Shown: positions 45,878 through 54,401, counted from the stretch's first letter. The stretch is DNA of 64,000 nucleotides from Gelidibacter maritimus (GCF_014062315.1 NZ_JACGLT010000008.1:124001-188000), one strand, 5' to 3'. The notes: generated by a model from the sequence alone, not told the origin. A program made the numbers and translations.

Positions 45878-46927
45878 TTAGAATCTGATATGCTTTACAT
45901 CATTTTGGGCCTTTTCAAAATCTTCATGTTTCCCAATATCCAACCAATAGCCATTTATCGGATACGTAAGCATTTTTAAATTCATCTCTAAAATTCGTTT
46001 TATGAGATCGGTGATGTCATAAAATTCATCTTGTGGAATCATTTTTAAGAGATGCTTTTTAAGGATATAGATCCCTGCATTGGAATAGTAGGTGTATCGA
46101 GGCTTTTCTTTTAAGGAAAGGACCTTATTTGATTCATCAGCTTCCAACACACCATATGGCACATCAACATGGTAAGAGGTTGCCGCAACGGCCATATCCG
46201 CTCCAGAATCCTTATAACACTTATAAAAATCGTGAAAGTCAATATTGGTCAGCAAATCACTATTCATCACAATTATATCCTCGTGGTAAAATTCTTCTAC
46301 TAACAATATAGAACCGATAGTGCCCAAAGGCTTATCCTCGCGAACGTACTGAATATTTAATCTTCTACTTTCACCATCTCCGAAATAATCAACCAATTGA
46401 TCTCCTAGATAGTTGATGCTGAGGGTAATATTCTTTACACCAACCTGTTGTAATCTATCAATATTATATTCTATAATAGGTTTATCCCCCACTTTCAATA
46501 ATGGCTTCGGTGTGGCTTCAGTCAATGGACGAAGACGTTTGCCCTCCCCTCCTGCCATAATAATAGCATCGGCGGGAATAATAGTGGATTGTTCCCTAAA
46601 ATTGATAACTTCAACAATTTGCTTAGTATGGTTTAGAACTGGAATTATTTTAAAATTTTTAGCCTTATACTCCTCAAGCTTGTCCATAACAAACTCTCCC
46701 TCTACAATAAAAGAAGGATTAGGCTGAATAAATTTCAATAACGCATCTTCAAAACCGAGTCCTTTAATAAACCCTCTTCTTAAATCTCCATCCGTCAGGG
46801 AGCCTAATAAAATATTCTCAGTATCTGTAACAAATAATATAGCATCACTTGCAAGTATATCTAATTTAATAAGAGCTTCTCTGACACTCGCATTTTCTCT
46901 TATAACATGTCGACTTATTTTGTTCAT
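45878..46927 (-). CDS. ptmE: PtmE-like sugar-1-phosphate nucleotidyltransferase with CBS pair
   Basis: A 349-residue fusion: an N-terminal CBS pair (about 1-115, with SVREALIKLDILASDAILFV and ENILLGSLTDGDLRRGFI) and a C-terminal NTP-transferase domain (about 120-349) with ADAIIMAGGEGKRLRPLTEA and TPKPLLKVGDKPIIEY. This architecture matches PtmE of Campylobacter jejuni, which makes the GDP-activated amino sugar that starts legionaminic-acid synthesis. Its presence argues that the LegB and LegC steps here use GDP-linked sugars. The PtmA and PtmF partners were not found in the window. It is four bases from the PIG-L gene. Confidence 0.8.
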   Translation of the reverse strand: MNKISRHVIRENASVREALIKLDILASDAILFVTDTENILLGSLTDGDLRRGFIKGLGFEDALLKFIQPNPSFIVEGEFVMDKLEEYKAKNFKIIPVLNHTKQIVEVINFREQSTIIPADAIIMAGGEGKRLRPLTEATPKPLLKVGDKPIIEYNIDRLQQVGVKNITLSINYLGDQLVDYFGDGESRRLNIQYVREDKPLGTIGSILLVEEFYHEDIIVMNSDLLTNIDFHDFYKCYKDSGADMAVAATSYHVDVPYGVLEADESNKVLSLKEKPRYTYYSNAGIYILKKHLLKMIPQDEFYDITDLIKRILEMNLKMLTYPINGYWLDIGKHEDFEKAQNDVKHIRF

Positions 46928-46930
46928 AGT

Positions 46931-47605
46931 CTATTTGTCTATTGATTTTACAAGTTGAAAAGCTTCCGCATATATAACGCCCGCACTAGCACCTCTGTAT
47001 GTGGCTAGTGCTTCAATATTTTTTAAGCTTCGAGGGAATGGATGAATCCCCAATTCTGATTTATAAATGCCCATTATTCTAAGCTTATCTTCCATATAAT
47101 CCGAGATATCAACATAATGATTTGGCAAGAATGCTTTCTCTGCTAATACTGGAGCAAATTCAGTTTCCGATAAACACTCATACATATAAACCTTTTTTAT
47201 ATAAGGATACCTAAAAGATTTAGTACAAGCCATTACCGCATTAAAGGTTACTCGATGGTCAGAATGCGCATCAGATCGGTTTAAACAATAAATTACTTCT
47301 GGCTCTACCTCCGTAAAAATTTTTGAAATTTCAGGCACCATAGTAATTAAACTTGACGAAGACAAAGCCATCGTTGGATAAGGCAGTATAAATGTTTTTA
47401 CTATGCCTAACTCTTTGGCTACTTGTTTAATTTCCTCTTGTCTGGATTTTAAAAATTCTTCAGAAAATCCATCTTTCTCGTATGCTGTAGTAGTTATCAA
47501 CCAATAGATAGAATCTCCATTCATTTTATGTTTTAGTAGAGTACCTCCGACTCCAAGAATCTCATCATCGGGATGCGCTGAAATTATGATAACATTTTTA
47601 CTCAT
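46931..47605 (-). CDS. PIG-L family N-deacetylase
   Basis: A 224-residue LmbE/PIG-L metal-dependent deacetylase. The zinc site is visible: IISAHPDDEILGVGGTLLKH near residue 8 (AHPDDE) and NRSDAHSDHRVTFNAV near 110. Such enzymes remove an N-acetyl group from small amino sugars. The start codon overlaps the stop of the formyltransferase gene (47602-47605), so the two are coupled, which suggests sequential action: free an amine, then formylate it. The acceptor is probably the nonulosonic acid or a precursor (inference). Confidence 0.87.
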   Translation of the reverse strand: MSKNVIIISAHPDDEILGVGGTLLKHKMNGDSIYWLITTTAYEKDGFSEEFLKSRQEEIKQVAKELGIVKTFILPYPTMALSSSSLITMVPEISKIFTEVEPEVIYCLNRSDAHSDHRVTFNAVMACTKSFRYPYIKKVYMYECLSETEFAPVLAEKAFLPNHYVDISDYMEDKLRIMGIYKSELGIHPFPRSLKNIEALATYRGASAGVIYAEAFQLVKSIDK

Positions 47606-48495
47606 AAGTATTCATTTATTTTAGGTAATTCTTTAAACTCATGTCTTATTAAAACGATTGCCCCATCATAAGATTTAACGACAACTTCACCTTTATCTGA
47701 AATATCAAGAATTTTTCCCGGCTCTAAATTATTCGGATATTCAACTTCGGAAATAGAAGTTTTCCAAACTTTCACATCACCATTGTTGGTCTCTATATGG
47801 GCTCCAACATAAGGGTGAGTTAATGCTCTAACCAAGTTATAAATGGCATTTGAAGTCATACGAAAATCAATCTTCCCATCCATCTTCTCTCTTTTTCTCC
47901 AATTATTTCCAAGAATTTTGTTTTGAATTACTTTATTAGAAATTTCACCCTCATTCTCATAGATATAAGAAAATTCTAATAATTGATTTAAAGCACTGAC
48001 TTTGATCTTCTCATATAATGTGGCTGCGTCATCATGCGGTGAAATTTTAATATCACGCTGAGAAATAATATCACCGGTATCAGCGCCCTCATCCATTTCA
48101 AAAAAGGTAGAACCAGTTTTATCCAGACCTAAACACAAAGCCCATATAATAGGGTGTCTACCTCGATTATTTGGTAAAAGTGCAGGATGAAATCCGACTA
48201 CACCATATTTTGCGGCATTAAGAATACTTGGTCGAAGAATGTGAGACCATCCAAAACAGTATATTATATCAGGGCGATGTTCAGCTATAAATTCTTCCTT
48301 TGTCTGAGGATTAAGCCTTTCGTCAAAATAAAGGGGAATATCATTACTTATACAAAGGGGAGATAAATCCTTAAAGTCTGAATTGAACTTCGAATACCTT
48401 TTTGTTATGACTCCACATAAATTAAAATTATTATCTATTAAATGTTCTAAACATGAATAGGAAAAATCTACAGTGCCAATAAAAAGTATTTTCAT
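47602..48495 (-). CDS. Formyltransferase-family protein (candidate sugar N-formyltransferase)
   Basis: A protein of about 297 residues with an N-terminal formyl_transf_N domain and a C-terminal Fmt-like domain. MKILFIGTVDFSYSCLEHL opens the domain; GFHPALLPNNRGRHPIIWAL near 107 has the catalytic His; STFFEMDEGADTGDIISQ near 133 has the catalytic Asp. The Asn usually two residues before the His (N-x-H) is Gly here. I place the start at 48495 (MKILF); five more in-frame codons upstream lie inside neuC. It is not the housekeeping methionyl-tRNA enzyme, because it sits in a nonulosonic-acid operon between neuC and a deacetylase. N10-formyl-THF is the likely formyl donor. Confidence 0.8.
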   Translation of the reverse strand: MKILFIGTVDFSYSCLEHLIDNNFNLCGVITKRYSKFNSDFKDLSPLCISNDIPLYFDERLNPQTKEEFIAEHRPDIIYCFGWSHILRPSILNAAKYGVVGFHPALLPNNRGRHPIIWALCLGLDKTGSTFFEMDEGADTGDIISQRDIKISPHDDAATLYEKIKVSALNQLLEFSYIYENEGEISNKVIQNKILGNNWRKREKMDGKIDFRMTSNAIYNLVRALTHPYVGAHIETNNGDVKVWKTSISEVEYPNNLEPGKILDISDKGEVVVKSYDGAIVLIRHEFKELPKINEYL

Positions 48496-48496
48496 T

Positions 48497-49660
48497 TTAT
48501 TCAAGGTCATAAAATTTCTTTTTAATTAAATTATCCAATTCAACATTTTTTAAAATTGAAACAATACTTTCAGAAGAATTCTCCTTTTCATATGGATTAG
48601 CGACCTTTTTAAGAGTTTCTTGAAAATCTTTAGACAAAGCCTTTCTAATAGCGTTTGATATACTCAATTTATCAGGATCGCAGTCAATTACGCTTTCAGC
48701 TTTTATTCTACCTTTCTGTCTGTCTCCTATATTTACAGTAGCCTTCTTAAATGAAGGGACTTCAATCAAGCCACTAGAAGAATTTCCTACAACCACATCA
48801 ATAAACTGCAGTGCAGAAAGATATCGAAGCTGTCCAAGCGATGCGAATACAACCGATTTACCTGGATATTTTTTCACGAACTCATCAACGAGAGTATTTA
48901 TAATTCTACCGTCAGTATCAGAGTTTGCTTTTGTAAAAATTACTTTAACATTTGTCATTTCTTCGAACACCTCTAATAATTGGCTAATCTGCTTCTCAGC
49001 GGTAGACTTCTCAAGAGTTACAGGATGAAATGTGACCAAAAAATGATGTTGCTCATCCAGTTTAAAGTTAATTGATTCCTCAAAATCTTCCTTACTTAAA
49101 AGTTTTAGTTTTTTAATATTTTCTATTCCTAGTGCACCAACATTATGCACATTTTCAGGAGTTTCTCCTAATTGAATAATTCGATTTTGATAAGCACACG
49201 TTGAAGGAAAATGTATGTGAGACATTTTGGTGATAGAATGTCTAATAGGCTCATCTATTAAGCCTTCCGTTGCTTCCCCACCGTGACAATGAGCAATAGG
49301 GATACGGGCAATCATGGCTGCACTTACAGAAGAGAAAATCTCGAATCTGTCGCCAAGGACTAAAATAATATCTGGTTTTAAATCCTCAAAGGTCTCTGCA
49401 AAAGAAATCATGCCCAGGCCCATACTCTTAGAAATTCCCACAGGCGTATCGGAAGACAGCAACATTTCAACCTTTTTATCAATTTGAAAACCGTCGTTCT
49501 CAATTTCTTTATAGGTGTTTCCAAATTCTGGAGATAAATGCATACCCGTCACAACAACTTGCAACTTTAAATCTATATCACTTTCAATGGCTCTCATTGT
49601 CCAATATAAAAGCCCATACTCTGCTCGTGTACCAGTTATGACGCAAACTTTTCTTTTCAT
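48497..49660 (-). CDS. neuC: NeuC/LegG-like hydrolysing NDP-HexNAc 2-epimerase
   Basis: A 387-residue UDP-GlcNAc 2-epimerase-fold enzyme of the hydrolysing type, which frees the 2-epimerised sugar from the nucleotide to feed the synthase. Landmarks are VITGTRAEYGLLYWTMRAI at the N-terminus, LVLGDRFEIFSS, IAHCHGGEATEGLIDEPIRHSITKMSH near 120-146, VTFHPVTLE and VVGNSSSGLIEVPSFKKATVNIGDRQKGR. In a legionaminic-acid pathway this is the LegG step. It overlaps neuB by four bases. Confidence 0.9.
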   Translation of the reverse strand: MKRKVCVITGTRAEYGLLYWTMRAIESDIDLKLQVVVTGMHLSPEFGNTYKEIENDGFQIDKKVEMLLSSDTPVGISKSMGLGMISFAETFEDLKPDIILVLGDRFEIFSSVSAAMIARIPIAHCHGGEATEGLIDEPIRHSITKMSHIHFPSTCAYQNRIIQLGETPENVHNVGALGIENIKKLKLLSKEDFEESINFKLDEQHHFLVTFHPVTLEKSTAEKQISQLLEVFEEMTNVKVIFTKANSDTDGRIINTLVDEFVKKYPGKSVVFASLGQLRYLSALQFIDVVVGNSSSGLIEVPSFKKATVNIGDRQKGRIKAESVIDCDPDKLSISNAIRKALSKDFQETLKKVANPYEKENSSESIVSILKNVELDNLIKKKFYDLE

Positions 49661-50664
49661 AGCTCTATTAGTTGATCATCAGTAAAATCTTTATTAGCAA
49701 TTTTTCCAATAATAGCATTCCACTTCATTGGACTAATTCCTGAACCAGGTCTTTTCACTGCCAAATTATTATTTGAAAATGTTTGACCTTTCTTTATTGG
49801 TCCTTGCGCTACAATACTTTTACGAACAATCTCTTTATTTTTCGATTCCGAATCAGAAGGTTCTTTGATACCACTCCCACTGATCGCCTTTTCAATATTT
49901 CTGATGGATGCAACCATCGCTTTTAATTCTGTAGGTTCTAAAGACGCTCTATGGTCTGGACCTGGCAATGATCTATCTAAAGTAAAGTGTTTCTCAATGA
50001 CTGTCGCTCCTAAAGCCACAGCAGCAATTGGCACTTCAATTCCTAAAGTATGATCGGAATATCCTATAGCTGTACCCAACTCTTTTTCGATATGCAACAT
50101 GGCTCTTAAATTGACATCTTGCATTGGCGTAGGGTATTCTGTGTTACAATGTAATATGGTGATGCTTGAAGGCTTAACACCAGCTTCAATCAAGACTTGA
50201 TAGGCATCCTTGACTTCCTGTATATTCGCCATCCCTGTAGAAAGAATAAACTCAGAATATAATTCTGCCATCTTTTCCAGATATGGTAAATTGGTAATTT
50301 CACCAGAGGGAATTTTAGCTAAGGTGATTCCAATATCAGCGAGAAATTGTAAACTATCCAAATCAAAGCCAGTAGATAGAAATTTTACATTCTTAGTTTG
50401 ACAGTAAGCTATCAATTCCAAGTGATCTGCTTCAGAAAGCTCCAATTTCTTGAGCATTTCATATTGAGAATCGCTGTTTTTAGTATTTGTATTTTGATAC
50501 TCGGCGCGCTCCGCTGATTTCGTAACAAGTTTAGCGGCTTTAAAGGTTTGAAACTTCACATAGTCCACACCTGCCTCCGCAGCAACGTCTATAAGTTGTT
50601 TGGCGGTGTCAATACTCCCATTATGATTGACCCCTGCTTCTGCGATAATCAATGTTTTGTTCAT
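49657..50664 (-). CDS. neuB: NeuB/LegI-like nonulosonic-acid synthase
   Basis: Condenses a 6-carbon amino sugar with phosphoenolpyruvate to give a 9-carbon acid. The 335-residue protein has a TIM-barrel domain (IIAEAGVNHNGSIDTAKQLI, DYVKFQTF, KIPSGEITNLPYLE, HCNTEYPTP, GYSDHTLG, EKHFTLDRSLPGPDHRASL) and a C-terminal SAF/antifreeze-like domain (about 280-335, KGQTFSNNNLAVKRPGSGI). The catalytic and metal residues of the family look complete. It lies in a tightly overlapping set with neuD and neuC. Legionaminic substrate is preferred over neuraminic because legB and legC are in the same locus. Confidence 0.93.
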   Translation of the reverse strand: MNKTLIIAEAGVNHNGSIDTAKQLIDVAAEAGVDYVKFQTFKAAKLVTKSAERAEYQNTNTKNSDSQYEMLKKLELSEADHLELIAYCQTKNVKFLSTGFDLDSLQFLADIGITLAKIPSGEITNLPYLEKMAELYSEFILSTGMANIQEVKDAYQVLIEAGVKPSSITILHCNTEYPTPMQDVNLRAMLHIEKELGTAIGYSDHTLGIEVPIAAVALGATVIEKHFTLDRSLPGPDHRASLEPTELKAMVASIRNIEKAISGSGIKEPSDSESKNKEIVRKSIVAQGPIKKGQTFSNNNLAVKRPGSGISPMKWNAIIGKIANKDFTDDQLIEL

Positions 50665-51287
50665 TTTTTAAGTAGTTTTGCCGGATTTCCAATCCAAACT
50701 TGATGGTCAGGAACATCCCTAATAACAGTACTTCCTGCACCAATAACAACATTCCGCCCAATCGTCACCCCTTGTTTTACCACGGAATTTGCCCCTATAA
50801 AAGCATTTTCGGAAACCTTAACATTCCCCGCCAATACTGCACCTGGCGCAATATGGACTGCATTTTCAATAACACATTCGTGTTCTATAATTGCTCCTGT
50901 ATTTATGATACAATAATCGCCTATTTCAACGAGTGGATTTATGGCAGCATTTCTGGCAATAAAATTACCTGATCCCAAAGTTAACATTTTCGTAACTGAG
51001 GCTGATGGGTGTATAATATTCAAAATTTTCTTGGATTTGGATTTTATAAATCTCCCAAGTTTTTCTCTTATCTGATTATCCCCCATTCCTAATATAAAAT
51101 TAATATCTCTATCCCATTCAAAATTAGGATCCATTTCAAAGCCTAAATAATTTAGATTGAAATGGTTCGGAAAAACTTCTTTTGGTTCAAGATAACCATC
51201 AATTTTTATATTGGAAAGTAAAGCTGCTTCCGTGACTACGTATCCATGCCCAGAGTATCCTGCTAAAATTGTTTTAGTACTGTTCAT
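50661..51287 (-). CDS. neuD: NeuD/LegH/PglD-like sugar O/N-acetyltransferase
   Basis: A 208-residue protein with an N-terminal PglD-type Rossmann segment (ILAGYSGHGYVVTEAALLSN, binds the sugar nucleotide) and a C-terminal left-handed beta-helix (about 95-208). The active-site His is in GAIIEHECVI, and later coils include APGAVLAGNVKV and IGRNVVIGAGSTVIRDV. In this setting it would acetylate the 4-amino sugar made by LegC (the LegH role). It is the first gene of the nonulosonic-acid operon and overlaps neuB by four bases. Confidence 0.87.
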   Translation of the reverse strand: MNSTKTILAGYSGHGYVVTEAALLSNIKIDGYLEPKEVFPNHFNLNYLGFEMDPNFEWDRDINFILGMGDNQIREKLGRFIKSKSKKILNIIHPSASVTKMLTLGSGNFIARNAAINPLVEIGDYCIINTGAIIEHECVIENAVHIAPGAVLAGNVKVSENAFIGANSVVKQGVTIGRNVVIGAGSTVIRDVPDHQVWIGNPAKLLKK

Positions 51288-51493
51288 ATTAAGATGTTTC
51301 TGAGATCATAAACCTATTACTCCAAATAACCTCATCATATGTTAAGCAACTTGATTTCCGAAATAATTTCCAACTAAGAGGCTCAGTCTGAACACGGCTT
51401 CGCCGCCATCAGTCACATTATATTTTATAACATGATGAAAATCAATCTTTTAAATTAAAAGACAAAACGCCACAAAAGCGCTTTAAAAGTGTG

Positions 51494-51501
51494 CAAAACT
51501 A
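51494..51501 (-). promoter_or_regulatory. Possible -7 box for the nonulosonic-acid operon
   Basis: On the minus strand this reads TAGTTTTG, a match to TAnnTTTG, about 207 bases before neuD. No -33 element is clear, and the leader would be long. Confidence 0.3.
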
Positions 51502-51525
51502 CAACATTATTAAGAAACTACCATT

Positions 51526-52404
51526 TTAAAATGGCATTTGTTTTTGTACTACAAACCACGGGTTCAACAGGTTCTTTTTATTATATCTCAAGGGCTGCAT
51601 CGTCTTCCAATCAATAACCTCGACTCCAGCTTGCTTACAAATGGCTTGCCCAGCAGCGGTGTCCCACTCCATTGTAGGTCCAAATTTCGGATAAGAATCG
51701 GCCTGCCCTTCCGCAATCAAGCAAAACTTTAACGAACTGCCCTTAGCAACGATTTTGACCTCCCCGTATTTTTGACGCATCTTTTGGATATACGTTGCTG
51801 TGGCTTCAGACGGATGTGAGCGACTGGCCAGAATGGTAAAGTTGTTGTTGGCTTTGTGAAGAGGGAGTTGTGCAGCGGCCGCTATTAAGGCCTCTATGCT
51901 ATAGTGATTGAGATCCTTTACTTTCACTTTAAATGCGCCAGAGATAGACGTTGAACTTGAAATTGAACTAGCCCGCCTGCCGTCCGCGTGAATGACTTCC
52001 GCGGGCAGGGCGAGGCACGAAAAATACAAGTCTCCTGAAACGGGCACAAAAATGACTCCCAATATGGGTTTTTGATTTTCAATCAGGGCGATGTTGACGG
52101 TGAATTCGCCATTGCGTTTAATAAATTCCTTGGTGCCATCAATCGGGTCAACAATCCAAAGTTGTTTCCAATCCTTTCGAATAGTGTACGGAATAGCCTT
52201 GCCTTCTTCAGATAGTACGGGAATATCCGTAGCACTTAAATGCGCCATAATAACATGGTGCGCAGCAGTATCAGCTTTGGTTAAAGGCGAGTGATCCTCT
52301 TTAAGCTCAACTTCAAAATCATCGGAATTGTAGATGTCCAAGATGACTTTTCCTGCTTCTAAGGCGGCAGTGATGGCGGTTTGTAGGGGTAAAAAATTAG
52401 GCAT
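51526..52404 (-). CDS. cysQ: 3'(2'),5'-bisphosphate nucleotidase
   Basis: Inositol-monophosphatase-fold enzyme of 292 residues that hydrolyses 3'-phosphoadenosine 5'-phosphate from sulfate activation. Metal-binding motifs are DHSPLTKADTAAH near residue 37, EEGK near 65, WIVDPIDGTKEFIKRNGEF near 88, and GPTMEWDTAAGQAICKQAG near 238. It lies upstream of the nonulosonic-acid operon with a 238-base spacer and is not obviously part of it. A repeat region begins 48 bases beyond its start codon. Confidence 0.92.
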   Translation of the reverse strand: MPNFLPLQTAITAALEAGKVILDIYNSDDFEVELKEDHSPLTKADTAAHHVIMAHLSATDIPVLSEEGKAIPYTIRKDWKQLWIVDPIDGTKEFIKRNGEFTVNIALIENQKPILGVIFVPVSGDLYFSCLALPAEVIHADGRRASSISSSTSISGAFKVKVKDLNHYSIEALIAAAAQLPLHKANNNFTILASRSHPSEATATYIQKMRQKYGEVKIVAKGSSLKFCLIAEGQADSYPKFGPTMEWDTAAGQAICKQAGVEVIDWKTMQPLRYNKKNLLNPWFVVQKQMPF

Positions 52405-52452
52405 GAGGAATTAGGGATTTGATTAACGATTGAAGCATGTTGATTTTTGAAC

Positions 52453-53530
52453 AACGGTCAACACTAATCAGGGAAATTTAATGAGTTTCAGTTTAAAATT
52501 AATAATTAAGCACCCGTAAAGGTAGTTTAAATTATTTGAGGCCAGCTTACTACTTTTTTATACTTAGCATTTACGTCACTTTGATAACGCTGATATATTG
52601 ATAAACAATAACATAAATTCGGCATAACTAACGGGGTTCGTTCCGAATAGTCAGAAGCGCTCACCCTAATACATGAAAGCAAAATCTCACCTCACCCCTT
52701 TAGGGGACGGGGGCAATGCCCAAATCAAAGAAATTGTCCAGTAAAACGCAATTTGTTATAAATAACGGGCTCGTTCCGAATAGTCGGAAGCGCTCACCCT
52801 GACACATGAAAGCAAAATCTCACCTCACCCCTTTAGGGCCAGGGGGTAAAGCCAAACCTCTTACCCAATCCAATATCTGGATAAGCACCAATAAAATTCA
52901 TTAAATATAAAAGGGTTCCTTATGAATAGTCTAAGCGCTCACCCTGACACTGGACAGCCAAATCTCTCCTCTCCCCTTTAGGGGCAGGGGGGTAAAGCCC
53001 AAAACAAAGGAATTATTCAGTAAAAATACAATTCGTTATAACAAAAGGGTTCCTTCCGAATAGTCAGAAGCGCTCACCCTGACATTGTGAAGCCAAATCT
53101 CTCTTCTCCCCTTTAGGGGCAGGGGGTAAAGCCCAAATCAAAGAAGTTGTCCAGTAAATCAAAAGTCGTCATAATAAAGGGGTTCCTTCCGAATAGTCAG
53201 AAGCGTTCACCCTAATACATGAAAGCCAAATCCCACCTCACCCCTTTAGGGGCAGGGGGTCAAGCCAAATCTCATACCCAATCCAATATCTGGATAAGCA
53301 CCAATAAAATTCATTAAATATAAAAGGGTTCCTTATGAATAGTCTGAAGCGCTCACCCTGACACTGAGCAGCCAAATCCACCTCACCCCTTTAAGGGACG
53401 GGGGTAAAGCCCAAATCAAAGAAATTGTCCAGTAAAAATACAATTCGTCCAACTACGGGGTTCGTTCCGAATAGTCGGAAGCGCTTACCCTGACATTGCG
53501 TTGTCACCCTGAATAGCCTGCCCTGAGCAG
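52453..53530 (+). repeat. Seven-unit higher-order tandem repeat (about 133/146/134 bp units)
   Basis: The marker GAATAGTC occurs at 52645, 52778, 52924, 53058, 53191, 53337 and 53469, giving spacings of 133, 146, 134, 133, 146 and 132 bases. Units three apart are 411-413 bases apart. The two 146-base units share an insert (ATCTGGATAAGCACC...TTCATTAAATAT) absent from the others. Each unit carries GAAGCGCTCACCCT, then a CCCCTTTAGGGG palindrome, then a GGGGGTAAAGCC stretch. At 52453-52474 lies a copy of the AACGGTCAACACTAATCAGG motif. No credible gene lies in 52405-53789. Confidence 0.88.
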
Positions 53531-53789
53531 AAAACGACGGATGAGCGACGTGTCAAGTGTGAAGCATTCACTAACACCTAAATTAAAAAACAATCAATTG
53601 TTAGTAATCTGTTTATTATGGCGCCAAAACTTTGAGATTGCTTCGTCCTGCATCCCTGCCCTGCCGGTAGAAAGCGACGAAGGAGCGACGCGGCAATCTT
53701 TAGGTACAACCTTCCAATTAATAAATGACGTCCCATTCTCTATAAAGGCCTAACGTTGTTAGTGGAAAAAATCAACAAAGCGTATTATC

Positions 53790-54107
53790 TTATTGGTTTT
53801 TTTTAAACTCGACAATGTCTGCTTCCGAAATTGAATCAAAAATGGTAGCAAAGTCTAGCATCGTGTACCCTAAAGATTCAACAATCATAATTACGGTAGT
53901 AGAATTTGGACCTGATTTTGATTTTGCATTAAATGCGTCTGAGACAGTGGCCTTTCTAACATCTACTGCTAAAGCAATCTCATTATAACTATTAACACCC
54001 TCTTCTTCTATAGAAGAAAATGATTTATCTTTCTTTCTGGAGTCCAATAGTCTATGTAAGCTAATTGCAATTTTATATTTTATAGATGTAACTAACTCCT
54101 TTTTCAT
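53790..54107 (-). CDS. XRE-like helix-turn-helix regulator
   Basis: A 105-residue DNA-binding protein. The helix-turn-helix core is SYNEIALAVDVRKATVSDAF near residues 40-58, followed by the helices STTVIMIVESLGYTMLDFATIF typical of XRE/Cro-type regulators. The first 35 residues are basic. The start codon at 54107 lies 22 bases from a long inverted repeat (54129-54170) that is a good candidate for its own operator. It is divergent from the SusC/SusD operon, with a large structured element between. The regulated genes are not known. Confidence 0.8.
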   Translation of the reverse strand: MKKELVTSIKYKIAISLHRLLDSRKKDKSFSSIEEEGVNSYNEIALAVDVRKATVSDAFNAKSKSGPNSTTVIMIVESLGYTMLDFATIFDSISEADIVEFKKNQ

Positions 54108-54128
54108 ATAGGCAATAAACTATTTCTA

Positions 54129-54170
54129 AAATAAAATATCGGTACGGTTTGGCGTATCGATATTTTATTT
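54129..54170. promoter_or_regulatory. 18-bp-arm inverted repeat, probable operator of the XRE gene
   Basis: AAATAAAATATCG-g-TACG, a six-base spacer (GTTTGG), then CGTA-t-CGATATTTTATTT. The arms match at 17 of 18 positions. It is 22 bases upstream of the XRE start and has no T-tail suggesting a terminator. Confidence 0.65.
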
Positions 54171-54220
54171 ATATATTTGACTACGTATCTTATATTTTAG
54201 GATACCTATTTTATAATTTT

Positions 54221-54401
54221 GCGAAAGCATTTCTAAAAAATTAGAAGCATTCGCTTTGAATCTCGTTTTCAAAAACTGGTAATTTTTAAAATGCACGAGA
54301 TGATAAGTAAGATGCTCACGACCTAGGCGTGAGCTCACTTATTCGTGCAACGGTATACCAGTACCTTGAAAACGTGTAAGCTGAGTTCCACGCCTTTTTT
54401 T
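54221..54401. ncRNA. Large nested inverted-repeat structure, candidate structured RNA
   Basis: Five coaxial perfect stems nest around one loop: 54264-54272/54366-54374 (9 bp), 54275-54281/54356-54362 (7 bp), 54292-54298/54343-54349 (7 bp), 54303-54308/54337-54342 (6 bp) and 54314-54320/54328-54334 (7 bp). The loop ACCTAGG contains a palindromic CCTAGG. A separate hairpin with loop AAAA precedes it at 54221-54254, and a T7 run follows at 54395-54401. A possible -7 box TAATTTTG is at 54214-54221. It is unannotated by any family I can recall, and strand and transcription are not proven. The stretch 54402-54726 is AT-rich without a gene. Confidence 0.5.

Noticed and set aside
52645-53476. CRISPR array
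   Set aside because: Units are 132-146 bases and homologous throughout; there are no short repeats separated by unique spacers and no cas genes.
53541-53753. 70-codon frame after the 52.6-kb array
   Set aside because: Lies in degenerate repeat sequence and has no support.
54264-54374. Integron attC site
   Set aside because: The outer ends do not match the RYYYAAC/GTTRRRY core and no tyrosine integrase gene is nearby.
54221-54401. tmRNA, RNase P RNA or retron RNA
   Set aside because: No tRNA-like ends or tag frame, no recognised RNase P core, and no reverse transcriptase gene.
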